64,000 nucleotides of DNA from Isoetes taiwanensis (taxonomy: Eukaryota > Streptophyta > Lycopodiopsida > Isoetales > Isoetaceae): the NCBI GenBank assembly GCA_021234155.1, contig JAJEKV010000262.1:60001-124000 (forward strand), written 5' to 3'. Below the pieces are notes generated by a model. That model was not told the origin of the DNA, did not search any database, and was given only the letters and a program-made list of their open reading frames with translations. A program made the translations under genes and the position numbers. Below, in pieces: positions 1-11,518 of this stretch; within the stretch, counting starts at the first letter, position 1, and each line of letters opens with the position of its first letter.

Positions 1-1
1 T

Positions 2-2347
2 GTGGAGGCTATTTGGGGGGCTTGGTCCTCTTGCTCGTTACATCCAACTCTAGCGGCAGGATTCATCACCTTGGTCCCAAAAGTCTCTAGACCTCAATCA
101 CTTGGGGAGTGGCGTCCCATTGCACTAACCAATGTCTTATATAAGGTAATCATGAAAGGCATCGCCAACCGTCTTAAGCCCATCTTGAGCGGGGGTTGTT
201 GGAAGGGCAATCAGCCTTTCGCGCGGTGTAGATATATATTGGACAATTACCTAGCGGCTAGAGAAGGTATGCATTGGTGTAGATCTACGGCAAAAACGTG
301 TACTTGTTAAGATGGATTTTAGAAAGGCCTACGATTCCCTTAGGTGGGATGGCCTGCGAGAAGTGATGAGTCACATGGGTTTCAATAAGCAGTTCATCGA
401 CATCTCATTGGGAATGAACAAATTTGCCTCTGCATCTGTCTTGGTCAATGGTGAACCTTCTGGTCTCTTTGACCTCAGGAAGGGTATCAGGCAAGGCTGC
501 CCGCTTGCCCCATACCTGTTTCTAATTATGGCCAACCTTCTCACAAGCATGGTTAATCTCAAAGTATTGGAAGGGGGCATCAACGGTCTAGTTTTACCGA
601 ATCAAGCTGAAAAACTCACAATCATGCAATATGCGGATGACACTTTTATGTTCCTCAGGTATGACGATGGTAGCTTCCATTCCTTTCGTGAGGTATTGAT
701 TGCTTTTGAGGTTATATCAGGCATAGGCCTAAATGCCACCAAAAGTACCGTTCTATGGGCCTTGGAGGGAGATATTGACCCTCGTGCTAATGGTTTGGGC
801 TTCCCAGTCGTAGCTGCAGGGGAAACAGTTAAGCTATTGGGTTTGCCCCTTTCGGTCTCAGATAATATGAAGGGTCTCTGGGCTCCTATTTTAGACAAAC
901 TTAGAAAAAAGGTTGGGCTATGGTCCTCTAAAGGATTGTCTGTAGCAGGAAGAGTAACAGTTGCTAATGCTGTTCTGGCCAGCTCTCACATATATTCCTC
1001 GTCTGTGTTGGTAGCCCAGAAAGGAGTTTATAATCAAATACAGGTTATCATTAGAAAGTTCATTTGGGGGGGTATGGCTAACGTTGCTTGGTCCGAGCTA
1101 TGCAGGGATAAAAGGGATGGAGGGATTGGATGTAAGGACCCTTTCACGCAGGCTCAAGCTTTTGGGCTAGATTTGTCGGGCGAAAGTGTTACAAGGTGAT
1201 ACATCTCACCGCCTCGGCATTTGTTAAGCACTGGTTTGATTTGTGCAAGATTCAGGGTAAACCATCCCTTCCTAGGGATGAACTAGGAGCCTTCTTTTGT
1301 AACTTTAGGGTCGCCTCTGGCACTTCCCCAGTCATGAGGCGTATTCTTCATGCTTGGAGGGAGGTGCAAACAGTATGCTCCCCCATGACTATACCTCGAG
1401 AATTCGGGAAAGTCGGTATATTTTGGAATACTCATGTATGGGAAGAGAATGGGCGTCCCTTGGCATTAGTTCATCCTCGTGATCTTTAAGAAATGGCGAG
1501 ACCATGGGATCTTAAAATTGCGGCATCTTTGGGAAAAGCGATATTTGGATCTCTTGGATGGAATTTAGACTCAAAGTGCAAAGGCGGGGGAGGGTGATAG
1601 AAAGATACTACGGAAAATTCTAGATAATGTTAAGCTTCTCGAGGGGGGGCTCTTGGTCCCGAGGAAAAAGTGGTCTGTGTAGGTAAGGAGTCATACGGTG
1701 TTGCTAGTATATATCGGGCCCTTTGTGATGACTCCCCTCTCAAAGCGAAGCTAGGCTTCAAGTGAGTGGATGGGTGGCTAAGCTCCTCTGGCAAACTCAC
1801 GGAAAACCTTATGCTCTAGGAGAATACATTTTTTTTTAGATGGGAGGCCCTCCAAGGAGGCCTCAACACTAAAGTGAAGCTGGTCCATAGAGGAATTGTG
1901 TCTTCGATTTATGTCCTCTTGGGTGCCGGGGCTAGCGAATCTCTTTCACATCTCTTCTTACGTCCAAGAATTATAGAGTTTTGGTATTGGGTATGCCCTG
2001 TTGTGAGATCGCATGTGCACCAACTTGGATGGCCGAATGTTGTCATGGTCTCGGCAGATCGTATTGAAGCCTCCCACGGTTGGTTTGGCTCTCACGGACT
2101 ATATGGAGACATCGGTGCGATGTCACTTTGGGGGCAATCTATCTCTATTGAGAAACTTAAAATCTTTTTTAATAGGGAAGTTGCTTTAATGGCATTGTCC
2201 CACGGGAAGATGGGGATGAGCTATAATAAGGGATTGGATGTAATTGGTAAGATTGAAGGATTTTATAACTACTTCAAGTGCCATTGGATGAGCTCTGAGG
2301 ACCTAGACCTTCATGATAGGTCTAATGGTGGAACAATTCGAGTTTAG
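2..2347 (+). pseudogene. LINE ORF2 (reverse transcriptase) pseudogene
   Basis: The reverse transcriptase copies LINE RNA into the nick made by the element's endonuclease. Visible motifs in order are LVPKV and EWRPIALTN (about 85-130), YILDN (230), MDFRKAYDSL (312), RQGCPLAPYLF (about 490) and the catalytic MQYADDTF (about 625). The usual thumb region follows, with KLLGLPL and GRVTVANAVL. A degraded zf-RVT-like end with SESLSHLF lies near 1930. The frame changes near 298, where one extra base separates the upstream RT segment from LVKMDFRK. It changes again near 1197, and further breaks lie between 1489 and 1874. Each piece aligns in order with L1 ORF2, so this is one decayed gene. The track-style start codons inside it have no meaning. 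Confidence 0.88.
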
Positions 2348-2540
2348 TGGAGAAAGCAATCTGAGTAACTGACCAGATAGGGTCTCTCTACCATTATGTT
2401 GTTGTGGAATAGGACTTCCCTTAGTACGCACATCATGATGCATAGAGAACCCATTTAATAGCCCTAATGCTTCCTATTTGTCCCATTGGGGACTCTCTGT
2501 ATCTTTATTATTATTAATAATAACAAAAAACACACTCTTA

Positions 2541-2545
<5 letters not shown>

Positions 2546-2571
<26 letters not shown>
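2546..2571 (+). repeat. poly(A) tail of the LINE
   Basis: Twenty-six A residues in a row directly follow the LINE 3' untranslated region. This marks the 3' insertion boundary of the element. Confidence 0.9.
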
Positions 2572-3799
2572 CCGAATACTCAAAGCAAGGGCTTACCTAG
2601 TGAGGGCCTCCATTCAGAACCGGCATATACAATTCAACATACCTGCTATTGTGGGTTAACGAAAGGTTAACCCGCAAATATCTGGAAAAGGGAAGCAACA
2701 CCAACATCATAAATGATATTCCAGAAGCCTATATGGTGCCCAACTCAAGGAAAGTGACCAGAGCACAGATGCAAAGATACAAACATGACATTATTATTCA
2801 CAATGACTGGGGATCTTGCTGCATATGTCACCATAATTTAGCAACCAATATAAAAGCAAGCACACTCGGCTAGGGTCAAGGAAAGGGCTACGAATCCGGC
2901 TTCACCAGGCCCATTAAAATCATTTAAGCCAGGGTCTACGGTTCAATCTAAATTTGAGAAACAGGATGCGGCTCCATCAACAAAAAAAATGGGCAGCGTA
3001 ATGGAAAAGGAACGGGTCTTGCCTGACTCCGAGAAAGAAAGAAAACATAGATTCAGCAATTTTCAAGGTAACACTGTGTGTTATCTTGGGCATAAGCTAA
3101 TCCTCAATCAATGCTTCTGTAAGCAGCCGAAATCCCCAAATCCAAAAGTCCAGATTCTGTAGGCAGCAATAGGCAAATCTGTAATACAACCAGCATGTTA
3201 ACAGATCCGATTTTTTGCCTGGCATCGAACACCAATTTAATCTTCTATTCAGCATATAAAAAACTTGAGTTCTTGTTCCTCTGCGTGTCCATCCATAAAT
3301 CTATATGCTAAAAAAAACTTGTGTGCATCTGTAGAAGCTAAATGCTAAACATTAAGAGGCACATTCTTGGATTTAGCACAGAACAGGGACTTCCGGAAAA
3401 ATCAAGGCAAATCACGATAATTTTACCTTCATCCAAAAACAAGAGCTACGGGGAAAAATCAGGGCCATCATGCAAACCTCCTCGAGCAATATTTTGGGAT
3501 CTATCCTGGCAAACCTTCATCCGAAAATAGGCGCTACAGAGAAAAATTGGACCAGGATCATGGCTATGGCAGGGTCAGACTTGGGTAAACATATTTCTAT
3601 TTGCTACTATCAAGCAAGGAAAAGCATGCACATAATAAGAAAAACCACATTGCCTATGCTCTCAACATGTCCTCTATGCTGCTCCGACTTGATTGAAGGC
3701 CGATTTGCTCCTAAAGTATAAGATCAAAGCCTAAAGTAAGTAGATTGAGGAAACTTAGAGGTTAAACAAAAATTGAAACATGCTTGCAAAATCGTTTAC
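2572..3799. other. no recognisable gene
   Basis: AT-rich sequence with only short ORFs of unlikely composition. A small hairpin, GGGTTAAC-GAAA-GGTTAACCC-like, lies near 2652-2672. Around 3390-3545 two imperfect copies of a stretch containing ACCTTCATCCAAAAA and GCTAC..AGAAAAAT occur in tandem. I see nothing else. Confidence 0.5.
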
Positions 3800-5613
3800 C
3801 TGATGCTGGATGAGGTGTGCGCTAGCTCTGCTGCCTTGATTCCGTAGTTTGAAGCTGTGGAAAAAGGAGTCCGTGTTGGAAGGGCTTTATGTTTACGGAT
3901 TTGGAAAACGTGATTGCTTTTGGAAGTAGATATGTCATTCAAATAGCTTGGCAGAATAGATTCTTCAAATATGAACATATCACATGTTGTTTGTTTGTTG
4001 CCACAAATTCTCTAGAGCCTACAAAATATGGCTCCAAACCTGTTAGCATGCAAGAATCGTTAAGGAAATAAAAGGATGAAAATGGGCACTTCTAAAATGG
4101 GCTTAGCATTCCATGAAATATATGCAAAAAATATGCATATCAACGTTCTTTTTATGTTTTTTCCATTGAGGGAACTTTACATCAAGTCAAAGCTGTAGGC
4201 AAATGCAGAACGTAGTAAAACCAAAAAGGAATAACAAAAACGTCTTTACTATGCCATAATGACCTGGGGCCAAAACAAATAAAGTGAAGCCGTCCAGGTT
4301 TGTACTGCAGTTTCCCTTTGCTGCAGAATCTGCAAAAATATCTGCACCAAAATCTGAATCAGAAAGAGCATAGATGGATATGAATGAAAGATTGGTTGCA
4401 CAAAACACAAAAATACCAGTTATCCAAAAACTCCAGTTATACAATGCAAGGGATGATTTCCCATGCATGTTAGACATAGACATAGCTACAAATGATGGAA
4501 GAGACATCATGCAGTCAAATCTTATGGGCGAATTTATTTATTATAGCAGATGCGAATGTTAAACCTGATGCTGGGGCTGCTTGCAACAATGAATAAAGTT
4601 ATTCTCCGAAAAAGCTTCTGGTGCATCATTTACAATTTATCCCAACCAACAGAAGGAAAAGTCTTGACCGAATCTACCTTTGCAAGCAAGAAGAAGGAAT
4701 AGCATACCTTTGCAAGTAGGGGCTTTCTTGAAAAGTCAGATTTTAAAAAAATGCATTTAAATCCAAAAGGTAGAGGGGATATAAAAGATCTTGCCGGTGA
4801 AAGGTTCTCACTCAAAATTAAAATCTAGGGTATGGCTCTGATTCAGAATTAACGAATTGAAGAAGAGGGCAATGAAGTAGATATGATTAAGCATAGAAAA
4901 TGAAAACCTTGATCCTTGAAAAAACGGTTACCAGGGCTAACGCAATCTTCTCCAAATATTTTAACTGAAGCTCTAGCCTGCTGAAGCTCCAGGACATTGC
5001 TATGTGGGCTCTTACGACTGCAAGCAAGCAACAAAATCAGGTCAGGAGCCTTCTTCAGACACTGGAACCACAATAAAAAGAGAAAAGACACCGGAAAATT
5101 GAGTCATGTTTGCAATGAATCTTATGCCTGGGTAGAAGAATACATCCTTGCCAGTGCACAGAGCTTTATTGCATAGATCAAACTGTCTGATGCACTTGTT
5201 TGCTGTAAATAAAAAAATGATCTGAAGCAAACTTTGAAGGCCTTGAGATACCCAGATTAGAAGGGTGTTAGCAAGCAAGAATAACCAGAAAAATAGAAAG
5301 GTGAATAAAACTGATCTGTACAGAATCATAATGCTCTTGCTTCTCCGTCACGTGGAGCATGGCCACCAGAAAACAATAAACGGAAACCTAATGAAAACCT
5401 AATGCTAATACGTAATGCTTATTTCCAGACCAGACAGATGGGATAACTCAACGCCCTACTTTCCAAGAATGAATGACTAATGCTACTGCTGATGATTGCA
5501 AGATTGAACTGGAATCAAACCCGCTGAAGATCGAAAGAAACCAGTGGATTTTGGGAAACCGGTGGCCTTGCAATTGTTGTGCTCTGCTTTGGCGAGCTCT
5601 GGCCGCGCGCCAT
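3800..5613 (-). other. candidate multi-exon gene remnant, unidentified
   Basis: On the minus strand several short stretches look like exons with good splice signals. A candidate first exon runs from the ATG at 5613 to 5521 (31 codons starting MARGQSSPKQ) and is followed by GTTTGATT. Another at 5017-4932 follows TGCTTGCTTGCAG and precedes GTAACC. A third at 3854-3800 follows CTTTTTCCACAG and precedes GTAAACG. The first exon lies in the only GC-rich patch of the region, as is common at plant gene starts. I do not recognise the product, and reading phases between exons were not verified. It could equally be a chance series of splice-like sites, or a pseudogene. Confidence 0.25.
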
Positions 5614-6459
5614 GCTGCTGCGTTAGACGGGCACCGCCCACAACCAAGAGAGATAAAGCTGCTGCCGGAAAAAGAATACGATAAAACAAAAAATGAAACA
5701 CGAATAATCTTGCCGGAAAAAGCATTACATCCGGCGGCCGGAAAGAGGACACCGGCGTGAGAGAGAAAGGGCAAAAACTTTTTAAGTAAGTAGATAGACT
5801 AGCACAATTAACTTCACCTCCTAACACAAATCTTCAACTAAATACACCCTTTCAAATAATAAATACAAAAACACAATGAATATTTCCAATGAAGCTTTAT
5901 TGAACTTTGAACTGCTACCTCTCACGACTGCATGATCCAAACAACTCGGATTTGCTTACTTATACTCTACAGGATCACTGCTTTGCAGCAATCCCAGTTT
6001 CTGGTTCATTGATAAAAACTAGCAAACTGCGAGATCGACGTCAACAGAACCACCTGTCTTGAGCAACTGTTCACCAGCCTATTCTTCTGTGTTTTCTATC
6101 GTTGTATATTCAATGGTTCATGATATTGCACGAGCTCAGGGGAGTGGCTCTTGAGCAAGAGGTTTAATGGATAAGTACCAATTTCAAAGGTCTCAGATAA
6201 TATTCCACATGATAGGCCAAGTATTCTAATTAAAGGCAAGAAGTGTTTTGCAGGATTGCTAAGCTTGAAGGTAGCTGATCATTATTTGTTGTTGATTTAA
6301 ACAAAGAGGTTCTAAAGGCTATATCAATTGGTACCAGAGCTTTTGAGAGACGCACAATTTGAGCATCAGTTCAGGACCATATTAACCTAATATTTACATC
6401 TTCGAAATATCCAAAAACCATTGTAAACCTGGGCTAATATTTTCTTCACCATTACTTAT
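5614..6459. other. no recognisable gene
   Basis: The first 170 bases are GC-rich and may be a 5' flank of the minus-strand candidate gene. The rest is AT-rich with no coding signal I can support. Overlapping ORFs on both strands around 5450-5830 cannot all be genes. Confidence 0.4.
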
Positions 6460-6467
6460 TTTCATTT

Positions 6468-6694
6468 CAGACAAGCGTCTGTAAGGTGGCAGAGGTTGCA
6501 CTAGAGGCTGCGCTTCATTTATGCACTTGAACACTTTCAGACAAGTGTCTGTAAGGTGAAAAAGCCTGCACTTGCTTCTTGCACTTGAAAGCCTGCGCCT
6601 GCTTCTGACACGTGGAACCTTTCAGACGGGCGTCTATAAAGGGTCAGAGGTTGTGCGTGATCAAACTGCTTGGAGGCTTTCAGACAAGCGTCTG
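6468..6694 (+). repeat. LINE 5' leader repeats with CAGAC-N4-GTCTG palindrome
   Basis: Four copies of TTTCAGACAAGCGTCTG-like sequence start at 6468, 6538, 6623 and 6681. Three have an exact inverted CAGAC/GTCTG pair around four bases; the third is mutated. Copies are followed by TAAGGTG or AAAGGGTCAGAGGTTG-like words and spaced 58-85 bases apart. They lie immediately before the first ATG of LINE ORF1. Repeated monomers in this position act as promoters in some LINEs, so a promoter role is possible but inferred. Confidence 0.65.
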
Positions 6695-6712
6695 TAGGGG
6701 GACGCCCTATTT

Positions 6713-8432
6713 ATGGCAACTCCAGTGATAGAAGAGCCGGACGAGTCCTGCGTCCCTTCATTCAACCCCACAAATATGCATGTGGATGGTGCTGATACGT
6801 AGTCCCCTCTACCTAGCGCAGACATGGCAGCAAAACTTCTACTGGGAGAGTACATAGATGCCACCCCCAATCCAGGCCAGATGACACTGGCAAAATTGAC
6901 AAGTGCACACTGAAAAGAGAAGCGCGGGCAAAGTCTCGTGCAACAAGCATATCTTGGAAGGCATATGACAGATACTCTAGTCTAGCGGCAAGCCGTATCT
7001 GTGCTTCACCACCACCAAACCAGGCAGTTGAGGCACACTGGAAACAGGTTCAAGCAATGGCAAAGGGCAACAGAGTTCGAATTGCTTGCTTGGCAGAGGA
7101 AATGCAGGCCTTTGCACCCAAATTGCTCAAGAGGCAGCTGACTACTGAAAAACAGTGTGTTTCCTATATGGAGACCTGCATACAGCACCTGGAAGATGGC
7201 CTTCGCCTAGTGCACTTTGAAAGGCAGAACGACAAGAAGAGTCTTGCTGACATGCAGGCCCGCATAGATTCCTTGTACACCGCCATTGAAACCATAACAC
7301 AGGACAAGCAACGTGTTGAGCAGGAGACAATGGCAACCATCTCCCACCTTCCATCAGAGGCTGAGGAGGCTGCTACTGTGATGCGAAAAGTCCAGATCGC
7401 TTTTGAAGAGAGCCAGTCACAATTGAAAGCCCTTCAGACTAGAGTCGAGACACAAGAAATGGCCTCATCTACAATGAACCCTATGCTGGACTCTCGCTTG
7501 CAGAAACTGGAGCATAGCTCCGCAGCTCAAGATCGGAAGGTGCAGGAGCTGAGGGCAGCCATCGCTAAATAAGGCAAGGGCCTCAATGCAGAGGCTCATG
7601 AGCAATTGCAGCGGTGCATGCGTGAATTGACAAGGCAACAACAATTTCAGCAGGAGCTAAGCTCCCGGCTTCAAGAAGGAGAGACCATTATACCTGCCAT
7701 GGCAGTTCCACCTGCCTAAGAGTCTGCAAAGCATCAGCCAGGGCTATCTACTACTGCACCCCCAAGCTGTTCCATGCCACCCCCGCCCCAATGTAGGCCA
7801 CAGTCTATGCCCTGTCGACAGCAAGCAACTCCTGTTGTGCCGGGCAGGATTGACCCAACAATCAGAGAGCTCCAGGAGCTGAGGCGGAGAAGTCACAATG
7901 TGGTGGTACGTGGCCTGACAGAAGAGGCAGGAGAGGACCTCATTAACTGGCTCCAAATGTTGATTCTTGCTCAAATGACATTCTCCGTGCCGGTACACAT
8001 TATTAGGCGAGACACCATAGCGTCCAGCGCCCAGATCGCCCACGGGTAGTCACGTTCACAGTACGAGATGCGCAAGTGAAAGCAGACATCGTGCGCCAGG
8101 ATAGGCAGCTAAAGGGAATTGCCCTGTATGTCGACAGAGATCTGACCACGGCCCAACAAGAAGACCACAGGCACGAGTTGGCCAAAGTTAAGAGCATTTG
8201 CAAACAGGGAGGAGCTGCAGGACTGATTCGGGGCAAGATGCAAATTTTCAGGCCGCCAAATCTTTGGCGTCACGAATCCACGCTAACCTCCAGCAGCCCT
8301 AGGCGGTGCCTTCGCTTTGCACCGCTACAATCGCTGCCTGTTCAAGTTGCCTCACCTTCTGCTTCCGCTTCTGCCATCCTCCCTTCTGCTGCCGCCACTG
8401 AATCCCCACCTGTCGCCCCTGCCAACAAATAG
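6713..8432 (+). pseudogene. LINE ORF1 pseudogene (coiled coil + nucleic-acid-binding domain)
   Basis: ORF1 proteins of LINEs bind element RNA and form the particle that carries the reverse transcriptase. The first ATG is at 6713 (MATPVIEEPDES). One frame runs to about 6900 and another continues as ALKREARAKSRATS. The segment 7057-7570 is a long Gln/Glu-rich coiled coil. A stop at 7570 and another near 7717 are in frame with continuing sequence. Near 7885 an RRM-like block, RRSHNVVVRGLTEEAGED, is followed after a frameshift near 8030 by RPRVVTFTVRDAQVKADIV. The end, ALYVDRDLTTAQQ, resembles the C-terminal domain of L1-type ORF1 proteins. The coding order is kept, but at least two stops and two frameshifts make it non-functional. 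Confidence 0.75.
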
Positions 8433-8435
8433 GAA

Positions 8436-11400
8436 ATGTGCCTCCGCATAATCTCCTGGAATTGTCGAGGCTTCCCATGGCAGAAGGGAGATAGTCTCAA
8501 CTCAGTTGCCGCAGACATGGATCTCATCTTCCTCATGGAAACATGGGAGCATGCAGGACATAGGATACCCGACTTGTCGGGGATATGGCAGCTTACTCAA
8601 TCTTCAATGATTACACAGGAAAGCGGGGGCATGGGGGGGTTGCCTGCTACTACCAAACGACCTTGGCATAGTCAATCTTCTTGTTCAAGACAGACAAGCA
8701 CAACCGGTACCTGTGGGTGCGTGTGCAAAAGCGCGATGCTTGAGACCCTCTGGCGGGCGGCGACTGCTACTTTCCACATGCGAAAGCAACTTCTATCACA
8801 CCCACTTGGATGTGGATAGGCTGGACCCTATGTCGATCTATATAATGACATCTGGCCGGCATAAGCAGTTGGGCAGTGTCATACTCCTTGGAGACTTCAA
8901 TGCGCGCACTGGGGTAGAACAACCCATGAGATTTGATCCCTTGACTGATGATATATTGCAGCTGCGTCCTGCAGAAGGAGATCAGATGACAATCAGGTCA
9001 CGCGCTATGGTAGACAGTTGCTTTTGCTCTGCGGTATCTTTGACTTGGTAATCTGCAATGGACGTGCATAGTGGCCGTCCACCCGCAAGAGCATTTGTAG
9101 ACAGGAAAACCAGGGGGGAGGATCATGATGGACTATGTGTTGGTGCCTGAGCGTGATGGACTTCCAGGTGGAACAACTAATAGGGATGAAGATATCGACT
9201 CAGACCACTTACCACTTTACTTGAAGTTGGCTTGGCAGGTTGTGCGAACCCCGGTGCAACAACTCCTCACATACCTCAGCTGCGATTGGATTATGAACAT
9301 GCAGGGGCTTATGCCCAGATGCTTATAGATGACCTGGCAGAAACTTTGCAATATCCTACACTAGAGCAACAGACAGGCCAGCTGACTGATGTGCTTAAGA
9401 CTGCGGCAGAGAGGTGCTTTGGAATAAGCTGCCCGCGATGGACCTCTAGGAACACAACCTTCCCACGTAATCAATGGTTTGATGTAGAGTGCAAGGAATA
9501 CAAATGCTGGCTCCGCCAAGTCACGGACCACGCTTGCGCCCACATGCATCGAACGATCGCGCATCTTCCTTAAAGCTAAGAAAGCCAGGTACATTGCAGC
9601 GCATCAAAGGGAAATGTTTTACCTCCTAGAACGTCACCCCAGGACCTTCTGGCAAAGGGTTTTTAGAAAGCCAGTACAGCCCACAGGGAATATCACTCCT
9701 GAGCAGTGGAGGCAATACTTGCAACAGCTATACGACCCTCAGGATGCACATGCAACATTACCCTTGCAAGAAGGCCCAGTGCTGGAAATCACATATTTGA
9801 ACGTGGAACAAGGCTTACAACGTCTTGCCAATGGGAAAGCCCCAGACTTGGATGGTATGTAGGCAGAATTGCTTAAGTGAGCAGGGCCGTCCATAATACC
9901 GATCTTGTGCCTTGTTCAACAAGGCATTACAGAAGGCTTCCCACTTTGCGGTGGACCAATAGCGAGTTGTTCCCATCTATAAGGCGGGTGACCCACACCT
10001 TTTGCCAGCCAGTCTGGAACAATCATGGTTAGTTCGGTGTTTGCAAACCGCTTCTTTGGGATTCTCGGCGGCGGTTTGACGGCCTGGCGGGAGGTATTAG
10101 AGGTGCGAGCCCTCACCCAGGCAGGATTCAGACCCCGACACTCAACCATTGACCACATCTTCACATTGCGAACTCTGGTTGAGGACAACAGGAACTGCCG
10201 TCAGGATCTATATTGTTGCTTTGTGGATTTTGCGAAGGCCTTTGACACTATGCCTCGGGAAAAACTATGGGCAGGATTGCGGCGGTGGGGTTCTGTGAGA
10301 TTTGCGAGAATGCGATTAATGCTATATGAAAGATGCTTTCGGGTTGATTGCAGCCGACAAGCCAACCATTTGATAGTAGTATCGGGGTCCGTCAGGGATG
10401 CCCTCTCTCTCCAACATTGTTTGGGCTTTACATTGATCAATTGGAGAGCTGGCTTGCTAATAATGGAGGCGATGGAGCTCACCTTCTCTACCAGATCATC
10501 AGACAGTTAATATATGCTGATGATGTGGACCTCCTAGCTTACACACCAGCGGACATGCAGCGACATCTCGATGCCCCGGACACATTGCCAAGCGGCCCGA
10601 TATCGCGGCGTCCACCGCCAAGACTAAGGTGGTTTTCATATCATCTTCACGTCAGCCGAGGATCCCTTCCTTCAATTGCGGAGGGCAGAATGTGGAAGTA
10701 GCATCCATATACAAATATTTGGGAGTGGAGTTTCCTTCTACTATGCACTGGGACACATCCATACGGCTACGAGTGACGGCGGGCTGGAAGGCACTATATG
10801 CAATACAAAACAATAGTCATAGAGCGGATTGGGCCCATCAGTCACACTTGTTCAAGGTCTTAGTGGAGCCTGTCCTTTTATACGGGGTTGAAGTATGGGG
10901 CCCAGTAGTATCCCTCGCTACTTGGAATGACTTGGGGCAGGTGCAGAAAGCCTTCTTAGTACGAGCACTAGGGGTGAAGTCCACAGTCCCATACCAAATT
11001 CTACTGCAGGAGACATGATTCTTGCCTCTTCAGAGGGCGGCCCTTGATCGCCACATTGTCTATTTTCAGAAGGTGGTCAATATGGACGATGCTCATCTCC
11101 CTAAACTAGCTTATATCATGGCAATGGGGGGCCCGCCTCAAGGCCTTCTTCGGAGGAAAAAAAGAGAGCTCAATGGTTGGCTAGATGGAATGTGCAGAGC
11201 TGGGTGCATACATGTGCAAACAGAGGCAGATCGCCATAGCTTGAGGCAACATCTTGACCCTTGCTTCCTCAGCAAGCTTTGGGATGCCAATGCCCTTAAA
11301 CATGTCAAGACAGCACACTACCAGCGCCACATAAATCCCACATTGGAACGAGGCCCGCAATGCTACCTGCGTACCCACTTGCCCATGAAAAGGCGCCGAC

Positions 11401-11518
11401 GCATTGCCTCCATTCGCATAGGGGCACATCATCTTCGAATTGAGACAGGCAGATGGATGAGTGAGCCACGCCAGGACAGGCTCTGTCAATGCTGCCAAAT
11501 GGGAGTCATTGAGGATGA
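8436..11518 (+). pseudogene. LINE ORF2 pseudogene (endonuclease + reverse transcriptase), 5' part
   Basis: ORF2 follows ORF1 by only a few bases. The APE-like endonuclease begins RIISWNCRGF (8445), continues with LIFLMETWEHAG and ILLGDFNARTG (about 8890), and ends with the catalytic block DIDSDHLPLYLKL (about 9200). The reverse transcriptase follows with LQRLANGKAPDLDG (about 9820), GFRPRHSTIDHIFTLRTLVE (10,130), CFVDFAKAFDTMPREKLW (10,220), GVRQGCPLSPTLFGLYIDQL (10,390) and LIYADDVDLLA (10,510). Then come YKYLGVEF and ALYAIQNNS. A conserved tail reads RRRIASIRIGAHHLRIETGRW and LCQCCQMGVIEDE (11,480-11,519). The last codons are split by a nested element. Multiple frameshifts lie near 8640, 9050, 9330, 9580, 9862 and 10,340. 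Confidence 0.85.

Larger units (their letters stand above)
1..2571 (+). mobile_element. L1-type LINE retrotransposon, 3' part
   Basis: A non-LTR retrotransposon enters from the left edge of the window and ends in an uninterrupted run of A. It carries the second half of ORF2: reverse transcriptase, the region after it, and a degraded zinc-finger-like C-terminus. The poly(A) tail on the coding strand with no LTR is the hallmark of plant L1-clade LINEs. The 5' end, including ORF1 and the endonuclease, lies outside the window, so target-site duplications cannot be checked. Several frameshifts show the copy is inactive. Confidence 0.9.

Noticed and set aside
371-898. Minus-strand ORFs inside the first LINE
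   Set aside because: They lie antisense to the reverse transcriptase and have no homology of their own.
5448-5827. Three overlapping ORFs of 95-114 residues on both strands
   Set aside because: They shadow each other in a GC-rich patch; only the short minus-strand exon candidate has splice support.
6661-8236. Several minus-strand ORFs in the second LINE
   Set aside because: All are shadows of the plus-strand ORF1 coding frame.
8342-8536. Minus-strand ORF across the ORF1/ORF2 junction of the second LINE
   Set aside because: Antisense to clear ORF1 end and endonuclease start.
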